Part shown: piece after piece, positions 45,740 through 53,925 of the stretch | Layout: every line of letters begins with the position of its first letter | How positions within the stretch are numbered: the first letter of the stretch is position 1 | NCBI RefSeq assembly: GCF_022749515.1 | Contig: NZ_CP094242.1 | Span: 620,001 to 684,000 of the forward strand | Direction: 5' to 3' | Source: Morococcus cerebrosus | GTDB taxonomy: Bacteria > Pseudomonadota > Gammaproteobacteria > Burkholderiales > Neisseriaceae | DNA: 64,000 nt | Notes under the pieces: model-generated | The model's database searches: none | Seen by the model: the letters and a program-made list of their open reading frames with translations, nothing else | Told to the model about the DNA's origin: nothing | Made by a program: the position numbers and the translations under genes

Positions 45740-46606
45740 ATGGCCTTTGCCTCGCTTTTCACCCTTTTGGACGATATTACCGCTGTCTTGGACGACGTTG
45801 CCCTGATGACCAAAATGGCCGCCAAGAAAACGGCGGGCGTGGTCGGCGATGATTTGGCGCTCAATGCGAATCAGGTTACCGGTGTGTCGGCGGAACGCGA
45901 GCTGCCGATTATTTGGGCGGTGGCGAAAGGTTCTTTGGTGAACAAGCTGATTTTGGTGCCGCTGGCTTTGCTGCTGTCTGCCTTTTTGCCGAAGCTGATT
46001 ACGCCTTTATTGATGATAGGCGGGATTTATTTGTGTTTCGAGGGCGTGGAAAAGCTGCTGCATAAGTTTTTACACCGCCACGAAGCGCATGAAGACGAGG
46101 AGGCTGCCGCCGAAACGCTGGACGAAAAAACCAAGATTAAAGGCGCGATTCGTACGGATTTCATCCTGTCTGCCGAGATCATTATTATTGCTTTGGGCGT
46201 GGTTGAAAAATACGATCTGATGACCCGTTCGCTGGTGATGACGGCAATCGGCATCGGTATGACCGCTTTTGTGTACGGTTTGGTCGGCGTTATCGTTAAA
46301 CTCGACGACTTCGGTATGCTGCTGATGCGTCAAAAAAGCACGGGCATCCAAACGGTCGGACGAGGCTTGATTGCCTTTATGCCTTGGTTCATGCGCGGTT
46401 TGAGCGTGGTGGGCACGCTTGCCATGTTCCTCGTCGGCGGCGGTCTGATTACCCACAACTTGGGCTTTTTGCATGATTTCTTACACGCGCAACATTGGGA
46501 TAGCGGCTTGATGGAGCATGTCGCCAACCTTGCCGTCGGGCTGATTGCCGGCGCCGTCGCCTGCGCTGTTGCTCTGCCATTGATGAAGCTGTTTCAAAAA
46601 CACTAA
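45740..46606 (+). CDS. DUF808 family inner-membrane protein (YedI-like)
   Basis: A 288-residue polytopic membrane protein of unknown function. It starts with the family signature (MAFASLFTLLDDITAVLDDVA, residues 1-21, then TKMAAKKTAGVVGDDLALNA). About five to six hydrophobic segments follow, with a charged, Glu/Ala-rich loop at about residues 112-135 (HEAHEDEEAAAETLDE). E. coli YedI is similar but uncharacterised. It is monocistronic or linked to lnt across an inverted DUS pair. Confidence 0.85.
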   Translation: MAFASLFTLLDDITAVLDDVALMTKMAAKKTAGVVGDDLALNANQVTGVSAERELPIIWAVAKGSLVNKLILVPLALLLSAFLPKLITPLLMIGGIYLCFEGVEKLLHKFLHRHEAHEDEEAAAETLDEKTKIKGAIRTDFILSAEIIIIALGVVEKYDLMTRSLVMTAIGIGMTAFVYGLVGVIVKLDDFGMLLMRQKSTGIQTVGRGLIAFMPWFMRGLSVVGTLAMFLVGGGLITHNLGFLHDFLHAQHWDSGLMEHVANLAVGLIAGAVACAVALPLMKLFQKH

Positions 46607-46616
46607 ACAACCGATA

Positions 46617-46668
46617 CGTCGTCTGAAAATGGTTTAACTTTGTTGAATCTGTATTTTCAGACGACCTC
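46617..46668 (+). terminator. Inverted DUS pair between the DUF808 gene and lnt
   Basis: CGTCGTCTGAAAAT and ATTTTCAGACGACCT can pair over a 24-base loop and end 20 bases before the lnt start. It is a weaker terminator than the tight pairs elsewhere. Confidence 0.6.
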
Positions 46669-46687
46669 TTATTTTCTTTTCTCTACA

Positions 46688-48229
46688 ATGAACATTTTCC
46701 GCAAACTCGAACAATATTGGCAGCATCCTGTGCTGTACTGGCCGCTGGTGATCCTGATTGCCGCCGCCACGCCCTTAACTTTCGCGCCTTATTACCATTT
46801 TTGGCTGATGCCTTTGCTGTTTGGCGCGCTGATCCGATTGATTGAACTGCGTCCGCGCTTTGCTGTTTCTACCGCCTATCTGTTTGGGCTGGTTGCTTAT
46901 ACGGCGCAGTTTTATTGGATACATACCGCGCTGCACGATGTTTCCGGCCTGCCTAATTTATACGCGGTTCCGCTGACTTTCCTGCTGCCGGCGTTTCTCG
47001 CGCTGTATCCCGCCGCCTGTTTTTGGTTGTGGAAGAAGTTTCATCTGCCGCGTTGGGTTAAGGTCGGCATCGTTTTGCCGATTTTGTGGACACTGGCGGA
47101 ATTTGCCCGCGAACGCCTGTTGACCGGCTTCGGCTGGGGGGCGATCGGCTATTCCCAAATCGTCAAAGAAAGCCCGCTTGCCGGCTTTGCGCCTTTGGGC
47201 GGTATTCATCTGGTAACGCTGGCGACGGCATTTGTCAGCGCGTGGCTGGTGTTGCTGATTGACAATACGGGTCGTCTGAAACAGCGCCTGCTGCCGATGT
47301 GCATGATTGTCATGCTGTGTACCGTCGGTTATGTCGCCCAGCAAACCGACTTTACCAAACCCGACGGCAGCACCAGTACCGTCGCGCTCGTGCAGGGCAA
47401 TATCGAGCAGAGTCTGAAATGGAATGAAGAACAAGTCGTCCCCACCATTCAGAAATACTACGGTCAAATCAGCAAAACATCTGCCGACATCGTTATCCTG
47501 CCGGAAACCGCATTGCCCGTGATGCGTCAGGATTTGCCGGAAAACATCCTGACCCAGTTTGCCGAGCAGGCGCGCACGAACGGCAGCGCGTTGGCCGTCG
47601 GTATCGGTCAATACACAGCCGACGGCAGCGGATACGAAAACGCCGTAATCAATTTGAGCGACTACGATGATATTTCAGACGACCTCCCGTATTACGCCAA
47701 GAATCATCTGGTTCCCTTTGGCGAATACAAACCGCTGCCTTTTTTGACCGAACCGTTGTACAAGTTGATGAATATGCCGCTTGCCGACTTCCGTCGTGGC
47801 GGGGCAGCACAAGCTCCTTTAACCATGAAAGGTCAAAAAGTCGCCTTCAACATCTGCTATGAAGACGGCTTTGGCGACGAACTCATTGCTACCGCCAAAA
47901 ACGCTACGCTGCTTGCCAACGTCAGCAATATGGCGTGGTATGGCGATTCCAACGCCATGTACCAACAGCTCCAGCAATCCCAAGCCCGCGCGATGGAGCT
48001 TGGACGCTATATGGTCCGTGCCACCAATACCGGTGCAACGGCCATTATTTCTCCCAAAGGCAGCATCATCGCCGAGAGCGAACCCAATACCGATGCCGTC
48101 TTGGAAGGGCATGTCAAAGGCTATGTCGGCGAAACCCCTTATATGAAGGCAGGCGGTTCGCTGTGGCTGATCGGGGTATTGTCGATTATTGCCATCGCGC
48201 TGTTTTTAATCAGGAAACAAGCAGATTGA
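46688..48229 (+). CDS. lnt: Apolipoprotein N-acyltransferase
   Basis: Lnt adds the third acyl chain to lipoproteins in the inner membrane. The 513-residue protein has six to seven N-terminal transmembrane segments and a C-terminal periplasmic nitrilase domain with the catalytic triad E-K-C: E in VILPETALPV, K in YYAKNHLVPFGEY and C in FNICYEDGFGDE. The start at 46688 (MNIFRKLEQYWQHP) gives the family N-terminus; an upstream TTG in frame is unlikely. The coding sequence holds two DUS (near 47269 and 47672). N-acylation of lipoproteins fits the many lipoprotein genes in this window. Confidence 0.95.
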   Translation: MNIFRKLEQYWQHPVLYWPLVILIAAATPLTFAPYYHFWLMPLLFGALIRLIELRPRFAVSTAYLFGLVAYTAQFYWIHTALHDVSGLPNLYAVPLTFLLPAFLALYPAACFWLWKKFHLPRWVKVGIVLPILWTLAEFARERLLTGFGWGAIGYSQIVKESPLAGFAPLGGIHLVTLATAFVSAWLVLLIDNTGRLKQRLLPMCMIVMLCTVGYVAQQTDFTKPDGSTSTVALVQGNIEQSLKWNEEQVVPTIQKYYGQISKTSADIVILPETALPVMRQDLPENILTQFAEQARTNGSALAVGIGQYTADGSGYENAVINLSDYDDISDDLPYYAKNHLVPFGEYKPLPFLTEPLYKLMNMPLADFRRGGAAQAPLTMKGQKVAFNICYEDGFGDELIATAKNATLLANVSNMAWYGDSNAMYQQLQQSQARAMELGRYMVRATNTGATAIISPKGSIIAESEPNTDAVLEGHVKGYVGETPYMKAGGSLWLIGVLSIIAIALFLIRKQAD

Positions 48230-48502
48230 GTTTGAAAAAGCGGTCTTTTTATAATGCCGTTTTTCTTGAAATTTATTATTTACATACAAGAATGTTTGTA
48301 ATATACTGAACTTATTCCCAGTAAACCAGTCAAATTTTCAAAATCAATCGAATTTTATAAAAGATAAAAATCCACCTATCAAACAGTCTTTTACAGAAAA
48401 AGGCATTTGACAGCATACGATAGGGCAACAGGCAGTGATATACTGCACGGCAAACAACAAGTAAACAATAGTCTCTACATCATATAAAGGAAAGCAACTC
48501 TC

Positions 48503-49366
48503 ATGAATAACGCCTTTGCATTACCCGTTATCCACAGCGGCAACGGCAGCCTTGAGCAATACATTCATACCGTCAACAGCATTCCCATGTTGACGCCCGA
48601 AGAAGAAAGCCAACTCGCGGAGCGTCAGCAAAAAGGCGACCTTAACGCCGCCAAACAACTTATTCTTTCCCATTTGCGCGTCGTCGTATCCATAGCACGA
48701 GGCTACGACGGCTATGGCCTGAACCAAGCCGACCTTATCCAAGAAGGCAACATCGGACTGATGAAGGCGGTCAAACGCTACGAGCCCAGCCGTGGCGCGC
48801 GCCTGTTTTCATTCGCCGTACACTGGATTAAGGCCGAAATCCACGAATTTATCCTGCGCAACTGGCGCCTGGTACGCGTAGCGACCACCAAACCGCAACG
48901 CAAACTGTTCTTCAATCTGCGCAGCATGCGTAAAAACCTGAATGCCTTGTCTCCGAAAGAAGCGCAAGACATCGCCGACGATTTGGGCGTCAAATTGTCC
49001 GAAGTCATGGAAATGGAACAACGCATGACCGGACACGACATCGCCATCATGGCGGACAACAACGATGACGAAGACAGCTTCGCCCCCATCGACTGGCTTG
49101 CCGACCACGATGCCGAGCCCAGCCGCCAACTGTCCAAACAAGCCCATTACGCCCTGCAAACCGAAGGTCTGCAAAACGCGTTGGCGCAATTGGATGACCG
49201 CAGCCGCCGCATCGTAGAAAGCCGCTGGCTGCAAGACGATGGCGGATTAACCCTGCACGAGCTGGCAGCCGAATACGGCGTATCTGCCGAGCGCATCCGC
49301 CAAATCGAAGCCAAAGCCATGCAAAAACTGCGCGGTTTCCTCGCGGAAGAAGCGGAAGCGGTTTAA
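48503..49366 (+). CDS. rpoH: RNA polymerase heat-shock sigma factor RpoH
   Basis: Sigma-32 directs transcription of heat-shock chaperone and protease genes. The 287-residue protein has region 1.2/2 with NQADLIQEGNIGLMKAVKRY, the RpoH-specific box around TTKPQRKLFFNLRSMRKN, and region 4.2 with the helix-turn-helix (LTLHELAAEYGVSAERIRQI). ATG at 48503 follows AAAGGAAAG. The preceding 270 bases are AT-rich and probably hold the promoter; no upstream gene is close. A DUS hairpin follows. Confidence 0.96.
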   Translation: MNNAFALPVIHSGNGSLEQYIHTVNSIPMLTPEEESQLAERQQKGDLNAAKQLILSHLRVVVSIARGYDGYGLNQADLIQEGNIGLMKAVKRYEPSRGARLFSFAVHWIKAEIHEFILRNWRLVRVATTKPQRKLFFNLRSMRKNLNALSPKEAQDIADDLGVKLSEVMEMEQRMTGHDIAIMADNNDDEDSFAPIDWLADHDAEPSRQLSKQAHYALQTEGLQNALAQLDDRSRRIVESRWLQDDGGLTLHELAAEYGVSAERIRQIEAKAMQKLRGFLAEEAEAV

Positions 49367-49387
49367 AAAAAACAGTTCAGTAGAAGG

Positions 49388-49434
49388 AAAAAGGTCGTCT
49401 GAAACCCGAAATCTCGGTTTCAGACGACCTTTTT
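49388..49434. terminator. DUS-pair terminator between rpoH and yqeY
   Basis: AAAAAGGTCGTCTGAAACC and its complement form a long stem followed by TTTTTG on one side and preceded by AAAAA on the other. It can serve both convergent genes. Confidence 0.88.
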
Positions 49435-49471
49435 GTTTTTCTTGAATCCACCCGGGGTGGTCGGTATTCAA

Positions 49472-49918
49472 TTATGAAGTCAGCGCAGCTTTGAGGATTT
49501 TGTTGACTTCACCCATATCAGCTTTGCCCGCCAACTGGGTTTTCAATACGCCCATGGCTTTGCCCATGTCAGCCATTCCGGAAGCTCCGGTCATGGCGAT
49601 TACGGTTTCCACGGCAGTGCGGATTTCTTCGGCAGACATCATTTGTGGCAGGTAGCGGTGCAGGATTTCGATTTCGGCATTTTCTTTGTCTGCCAAGTCC
49701 TGACGGCCTGCTTCAGCGTAGATGTTGGCGCTGTCTTTGCGCTGTTTGACCATTTTGGTGATGATGGCGATCACTTTGCCGTCATCGGCTTCGGTGCGCT
49801 CGTCCACTTCAAATTGTTTGATGGCGGCATTGATGAGACGGATGGTGCTTAAAGCAGTTTGATCTTTGGCACGCATCGCGGTTTTCATGTCTTCGGTTAA
49901 TTGTGCTTTCAGGCTCAT
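49472..49918 (-). CDS. GatB/YqeY domain protein
   Basis: A 148-residue YqeY-type protein, related to the tail domain of the amidotransferase subunit GatB, which suggests a tRNA-linked but undefined role. The family pattern is clear: MSLKAQLTEDMKTAMRAKD, then TIRLINAAIKQFEVDER, NAEIEILHRYLPQMMS and GMADMGKAMGVLKTQLAG. The start at 49918 fits the family; in-frame starts upstream add an unrelated extension. It lies downstream of rpsU in the same direction, as is often seen (rpsU-yqeY-dnaG order in many bacteria), but a terminator separates them. Confidence 0.88.
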   Translation of the reverse strand: MSLKAQLTEDMKTAMRAKDQTALSTIRLINAAIKQFEVDERTEADDGKVIAIITKMVKQRKDSANIYAEAGRQDLADKENAEIEILHRYLPQMMSAEEIRTAVETVIAMTGASGMADMGKAMGVLKTQLAGKADMGEVNKILKAALTS

Positions 49919-50020
49919 GGGATGACTTTCAGGAAAAGATGGAAGATGGGATTGCACATACTGCCTTAGGGGATTCTCTATTTTTCAGATGACTCCTTGC
50001 CTTACAGGTCGTCTGAAAAA

Positions 50021-50055
50021 CAAAACACACCGCAGGTCAAGCCTTGCGGTGTGTT
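50021..50055 (-). terminator. Terminator of rpsU
   Basis: ACACACCGCA pairs with TGCGGTGTGT; in the rpsU direction TTTTGTTTTT follows. A single DUS (50005-50016) lies next to it. Confidence 0.88.
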
Positions 50056-50087
50056 TCGGCATCACAGGGCAGACCTGCAATTGATGT

Positions 50088-50300
50088 TTAGTACATTTTA
50101 GGAGGCAGTTGTTGGCTGCGCAGGCGTTTTTGCAGGCGTTTTACAGCTGCGGCTTTTTTGCGTTTGCGCTCGGTAGTCGGTTTTTCGTAAGCTTCACGGG
50201 CGCGTAGTTCGGTCAACAGACCGGTTTTTTCTACGGCACGTTTGAAACGGCGCATGGCTACTTCGAAGGGTTCGTTCTCTTTAACGCGGATTGCAGGCAT
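50088..50300 (-). CDS. rpsU: 30S ribosomal protein S21
   Basis: S21 (bS21) is a small basic protein of the 30S subunit that helps start-site selection. The 70 residues match the family throughout ([20 protein letters not shown], then a lysine/arginine-rich middle and the end [11 protein letters not shown]). The start at 50300 has AAGGA upstream; longer frames extend into the untranslated leader. Confidence 0.97.
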   Translation of the reverse strand: MPAIRVKENEPFEVAMRRFKRAVEKTGLLTELRAREAYEKPTTERKRKKAAAVKRLQKRLRSQQLPPKMY

Positions 50301-50661
50301 TTTATTTCCTTTAAATTTAATTCTGGTTTCAAACCGCCAAAAGGGATAAGGATAAAAGGGGCGGTTTGTAAAAAAGTGGTTGTTTGTATCTCGGGTGTCT
50401 TGCGACCGGCGGGATACGCGCCGTGATGTAAACATCACCTCCTAACAAGTCGGCTTGGTGCCAAATATGCCGTCGATGCGGCTGCAAATCAATTGCGGGA
50501 TTATCTTTGATTAGACAGTTTCTGTCAAGCTGGGGGATTGTCTAAAAAACAGTGTCAGAGTTTCGGAAGCCTTCTTTAAACATCCGACACCAATCGCATT
50601 AATTTGCGTATAATGGCGCAACTCCCGATTAACCGACTATGTCAGTAAGGAATACCACACC
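50301..50661. other. Divergent promoter region between rpsU and grxD
   Basis: This 361-base gap has no supported gene. TATAAT at 50609-50614 lies 48 bp before the grxD start and is its likely -10 box. The rpsU side probably contains a long leader with GC-rich hairpin potential (50400-50440). Confidence 0.55.
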
Positions 50662-50973
50662 ATGACCTCTATTCATGACCAAATTAAAGAAGTTGTTACC
50701 ACTCACCGTGTTGTTTTGTTTATGAAAGGCACGAAGCAGTTCCCGCAATGCGGTTTCTCATCCCGTGCCGTTCAAATTCTTAATGCCGCAGGTTGCACCG
50801 ATTATGTAACCGTTAATGTTTTGGAAAACGATACCGTCCGCCAAGGTATTAAGGAATACAGTGATTGGCCGACCATCCCCCAACTTTACGTCAACGGGGA
50901 ATTTGTCGGCGGTTCCGATATTTTGATGGAAATGTTTGAAGCCGGCGAATTGCAAGATTTGCTGAAAGCCTGA
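50662..50973 (+). CDS. grxD: Monothiol glutaredoxin (Grx4 family)
   Basis: Carries or transfers [2Fe-2S] clusters, usually with BolA-type partners, in the cytoplasm. The 103-residue protein has the monothiol active site CGFS ([13 protein letters not shown], about residue 30) and the family features [24 protein letters not shown] lies 12 bases before the ATG. It is a single-gene unit closed by a DUS hairpin. Confidence 0.96.
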   Translation: MTSIHDQIKEVVTTHRVVLFMKGTKQFPQCGFSSRAVQILNAAGCTDYVTVNVLENDTVRQGIKEYSDWPTIPQLYVNGEFVGGSDILMEMFEAGELQDLLKA

Positions 50974-50984
50974 TGAAATATAGC

Positions 50985-51020
50985 AAAAGGTCGTCTGAAA
51001 AATTTTTCAGACGACCTTTT
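50985..51020 (+). terminator. DUS-pair terminator of grxD
   Basis: AAAAGGTCGTCTGAAAAA pairs with TTTTTCAGACGACCTTTT with almost no loop, 12 bases after the stop. Confidence 0.9.
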
Positions 51021-51099
51021 GCCGTGTTCTGCCTGCTTTTCCGAATATTCAAAAAAAAGTATAATCACACCCATTCAAAAACAATCTGAAGCCTGCCAA

Positions 51100-51726
51100 A
51101 TGAACGTAACCGTTATCAATCACCCCCTTGTCCGCCACAAACTCACGCTCATGCGCGAGGCTGATTGCAGCACTTACAAATTCCGCACCCTCACTACCGA
51201 GCTGGCGCGCCTGATGGCTTACGAAGCCAGCCGTGATTTTGAAATTGAAAAATACATTATCGACGGCTGGTGCGGTCAAATCGAAGGTGACCGCATCAAG
51301 GGCAAAACCTTGACCGTCGTGCCGATTTTGCGTGCCGGTTTGGGTATGCTCGACGGCGTGCTCGACCTGATTCCGACTGCCAAAATCAGCGTGGTCGGAT
51401 TGCAGCGCGACGAAGAAACGCTCAAACCCGTTTCCTATTTTGAAAAATTTGTGGACAGCATGGACGAACGCCCCGCGTTGATTATCGACCCCATGCTCGC
51501 GACCGGCGGCTCTATGGTGGCTACCATAGACCTGTTGAAGGCGAAAGGCTGCAAAAATATCAAGGCGTTGGTACTCGTTGCCGCACCCGAAGGCGTCAAA
51601 GCCGTCAATGAAGCGCATCCCGACGTTACCATCTACACCGCCGCCCTCGACAGCCATTTGAACGAAAACGGCTACATCATCCCCGGCTTGGGCGATGCGG
51701 GCGATAAGATTTTCGGTACACGCTGA
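51100..51726 (+). CDS. upp: Uracil phosphoribosyltransferase
   Basis: Upp makes UMP from uracil and PRPP in pyrimidine salvage. The 208-residue protein starts [19 protein letters not shown], as in other bacteria. The PRPP-binding loop is [16 protein letters not shown], and the uracil-contacting C-terminus is [17 protein letters not shown]. The start at 51100 was chosen over an upstream in-frame ATG because it matches the family. TATAAT occurs about 40 bases upstream. It is monocistronic. Confidence 0.96.
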   Translation: MNVTVINHPLVRHKLTLMREADCSTYKFRTLTTELARLMAYEASRDFEIEKYIIDGWCGQIEGDRIKGKTLTVVPILRAGLGMLDGVLDLIPTAKISVVGLQRDEETLKPVSYFEKFVDSMDERPALIIDPMLATGGSMVATIDLLKAKGCKNIKALVLVAAPEGVKAVNEAHPDVTIYTAALDSHLNENGYIIPGLGDAGDKIFGTR

Positions 51727-51736
51727 TTCGTGATTT

Positions 51737-51780
51737 GAGGTCGTCTGAAACCGAATGTATGGGTTTCAGACGACCTTTTT
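51737..51780 (+). terminator. DUS-pair terminator of upp
   Basis: AGGTCGTCTGAAACC and GGTTTCAGACGACCT form a 15-bp stem followed by TTTTTAT. The T run merges into the Correia repeat that follows. Confidence 0.88.
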
Positions 51781-51886
51781 ATAGTGGATTAAATTTAAAT
51801 CAGGACAAGGCGACGAAGCCGCAGACAGTACAGATAGTACGGCAAGGCAACGCAACGCCGTACTGGTTTAAAGTTAATCCACTATA
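51780..51886. repeat. Correia repeat enclosed element, short form
   Basis: A 107-bp CREE with ends TATAGTGGATTAAATTTAAA and GTTAATCCACTATA, inverted relative to the copy at 31682. It lacks the central part of the full-length element. It lies between upp and the DUF2322 gene, 44 bp before the latter's start, and may contribute promoter sequence. Confidence 0.92.
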
Positions 51887-51929
51887 CAAGGTATTTTTCG
51901 TTGAAAATCCCATGTTAGAAAGGACAACC

Positions 51930-52247
51930 ATGAGCTTCCAAGACAACCTCGCCGCCATGCCCGACATCGGTCATTTGAGCGGGCTCGACATCCTCGACGC
52001 ACAAGGCAAAGCCGTCCATCACATCCCCAACGCGCCCGGCAAGCAAGGCTCGCTGAAACTCTACAACGCTTTGGCATTGAATTTCGGCGGCAAGCTCGAT
52101 GCCGCTGCTGCTGCGCAGGGTTTGGATTGGTTTGCCGAACACGTTGCCGATGCGCAAGCCAATCCGGGCAAACATCCCAATATCGATTTGCTGTTGCAAG
52201 TGAAAAACGAAAATCTCAGATTACTTCTAAAGCCGGTTAACGCTTAA
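51930..52247 (+). CDS. DUF2322 family protein
   Basis: A 105-residue soluble protein of unknown function, found mainly in Neisseriaceae and related bacteria. It reads MSFQDNLAAMPDIGHLSGLD and on through HHIPNAPGKQGSLKLYNALA and NPGKHPNIDLLLQV, which I recognise as DUF2322. AAGGA lies seven bases before the ATG; the longer frame upstream is an artefact of the Correia repeat. No domain suggests activity. Terminated by a DUS hairpin. Confidence 0.78.
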   Translation: MSFQDNLAAMPDIGHLSGLDILDAQGKAVHHIPNAPGKQGSLKLYNALALNFGGKLDAAAAAQGLDWFAEHVADAQANPGKHPNIDLLLQVKNENLRLLLKPVNA

Positions 52248-52262
52248 ACATCGGCTAAGCGA

Positions 52263-52311
52263 AAGGTCGTCTGAAAACAGAAATCCTGTTTTCAGACGAC
52301 CTTTTTTTTCA
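52263..52311 (+). terminator. DUS-pair terminator of the DUF2322 gene
   Basis: AAAGGTCGTCTGAAAACAG pairs with CTGTTTTCAGACGACCTTT and is followed by a run of eight T. Confidence 0.92.
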
Positions 52312-52337
52312 TGAACCCGTTTTGTTATAAATAAAAT

Positions 52338-52352
52338 TGTTATATTATAACC
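52338..52352 (+). promoter_or_regulatory. Zur box of the DUF4198 gene
   Basis: TGTTATATTATAACC matches the neisserial Zur consensus TGTTATDNHATAACA at 14 of 15 positions. It lies 35 bp before the ATG, inside an AT-rich promoter region, so zinc repression is expected. Confidence 0.75.
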
Positions 52353-52386
52353 AATCAAATTTCTACCCGATACATTTGGAGAACCC

Positions 52387-53193
52387 ATGAAAAAAACCGC
52401 ATTGTTCATCGCATCCGCACTCCTGTTCAGCACAACCGCCCAAGCACACCGCGTCTGGGTCGAAACCGCCCATACACACGGCGGCGAATACCTGCAAGCC
52501 GAATTGGGCTACGGCGAGTTCCCCGAACTCGAACCCATCGCCAAAGACCGCCTGCACATTTTCAGCAAGCCCATGCAGCTGATTACCGAAAAAGGCAAAG
52601 AAAATCTGATTCAAAAAGGGACGTACAACTACCAATACCGCAGCAAACTCCCTGTCAAAGACGGCAGCTACCTCGTTACCGCCGAATACCAACCGACCTT
52701 CTGGTCCAAAAACAGCGCAGGCTGGAAACAGGCGAGCATTAAAGAAATGCCTGACGCCAGCTATTGCGAACAAACCCGAATGTTCGGTAAAAACATTGTC
52801 AACGTCGGACACGAAAGCGCAGACACCGCCGTCATCACCAAGCAAGTCGGGCAACATCTGGAAATCGTTCCGCTGGATAATCCTGCCAACGTCCACGTCG
52901 GCGAACGCTTCAAAGTCCGCGTCCTTTTCAACGGCGAGCCGCTGCCCAACGCCACCGTTACCGCCACATTTGACGGTTTCGACACCAGCGACCGCAGCAA
53001 AACCCACAAAACCGAAGCCCAAGCCTTCTCCGATACTACGGACGACAAAGGCGAAGTCAGCATCATTCCCCTGCGTCAAGGCTTCTGGAAAGCCAGCGTA
53101 GAACACAAAGCCGATTTCCCCGATCAAAGCGTGTGCCAAAAACAGGCGAACTACACCACCCTGACCTTCCAAATCGGTCATACGCATCATTAA
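52387..53193 (+). CDS. DUF4198 periplasmic protein, likely zinc-regulated
   Basis: A 268-residue exported protein with signal peptide 1-20 (ending TTAQA, mature H-RVWVETAHTHGG). DUF4198 proteins are two-domain Ig-like periplasmic proteins, some linked to nickel/cobalt uptake. Here the mature N-terminus starts with histidine, a feature typical of copper- or zinc-binding periplasmic proteins, and the C-terminus ends GHTHH. Together with the strong Zur box upstream this suggests a role in zinc uptake or scavenging (inference). GGAGAA precedes the ATG. A DUS hairpin ends the unit. Confidence 0.85.
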   Translation: MKKTALFIASALLFSTTAQAHRVWVETAHTHGGEYLQAELGYGEFPELEPIAKDRLHIFSKPMQLITEKGKENLIQKGTYNYQYRSKLPVKDGSYLVTAEYQPTFWSKNSAGWKQASIKEMPDASYCEQTRMFGKNIVNVGHESADTAVITKQVGQHLEIVPLDNPANVHVGERFKVRVLFNGEPLPNATVTATFDGFDTSDRSKTHKTEAQAFSDTTDDKGEVSIIPLRQGFWKASVEHKADFPDQSVCQKQANYTTLTFQIGHTHH

Positions 53194-53204
53194 TATCCAA
53201 TAAC

Positions 53205-53251
53205 AAAGGTCGTCTGAAAACCGTATTGCAGGGTTTTCAGACGACCTTTTT
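53205..53251 (+). terminator. DUS-pair terminator of the DUF4198 gene
   Basis: AAAGGTCGTCTGAAAACC and GGTTTTCAGACGACCTTT make an 18-bp stem (one mismatch-free arm) followed by TTTTTAT. Confidence 0.88.
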
Positions 53252-53295
53252 ATCTACTATATTTTAAAATTAAGATATTTTTGAGAAATAAAATT

Positions 53296-53790
53296 TTAGT
53301 AATCTGTGTAAACAGTTAGGTTACCTGTTCTCCAATGTTCTGTATCCCATGATAGAACATCTGGTAAATCTCTATAAATAGCTCGCTGGTTAAATCTAGG
53401 CTGTCCGTCTTTTGTGAACCAATAATTTATTACTGTTGTTGATTTAGGTGGAGAAATTTTTTTCTTTTCGTTTAAAGAGGGTTGCCAGAAATAAATAATC
53501 AGGGCTTCAGCCATTTCAAGATAATAACGGCTCGCATTTGCTGGCACAACCACTGTTCCTAACCAAAATTCCTGTTCTCTTGTAATAAGTGGGAGTTTAT
53601 GATGATTCCTAAATCTTGAGGAGAAATTTCCTTCTGTAATCCCACAATATTGGATGGAATTATCACCTCTTTCATATTTTTGTTTGCCTGCCGCAAGATA
53701 CAATCCATTTCTCAACTCTGGATTGTTAGTAATATCATCGTATGAATATGGACCTTTCCAATTAATAATCAGCGTAGTATGTTCTGACAT
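53296..53790 (-). CDS. GIY-YIG-like domain protein, AT-rich
   Basis: A 164-residue protein not assigned to a named family. Residues 29-100 have a GIY-YIG-like pattern: GLY at 29-31, YCGIT at 48-52, R59 in SSRFRNH and E95 in AEALIIYFWQPSLN, the last closely like the conserved E...F.P..N end of GIY-YIG domains. The gene is clearly AT-richer than its neighbours, lacks any DUS and is flanked by AT-rich spacers, which suggests recent acquisition. GAGGT lies nine bases before the ATG. Nuclease function is predicted from motifs only. Confidence 0.6.
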   Translation of the reverse strand: MSEHTTLIINWKGPYSYDDITNNPELRNGLYLAAGKQKYERGDNSIQYCGITEGNFSSRFRNHHKLPLITREQEFWLGTVVVPANASRYYLEMAEALIIYFWQPSLNEKKKISPPKSTTVINYWFTKDGQPRFNQRAIYRDLPDVLSWDTEHWRTGNLTVYTDY

Positions 53791-53925
53791 TTCATAACCT
53801 CAGGTAGTGATTTTAAATTTCACAAAAATAAATAAATATTAAATATAAATAATAATATTTAATATTTTATCAGATAATCTCATGAATTAGTATTTTATTA
53901 TTAATATTAATTTTAATGATCTTAA

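Noticed and set aside
46640..46687. Longer lnt start at an upstream TTG
   Set aside because: The extension runs through an inverted DUS and adds no homologous residues; ATG at 46688 fits the family.
48408..48446. TTGACA and TATACT upstream of rpoH as a sigma-70 promoter
   Set aside because: The hexamers are about 26 bp apart, too far for a sigma-70 promoter.
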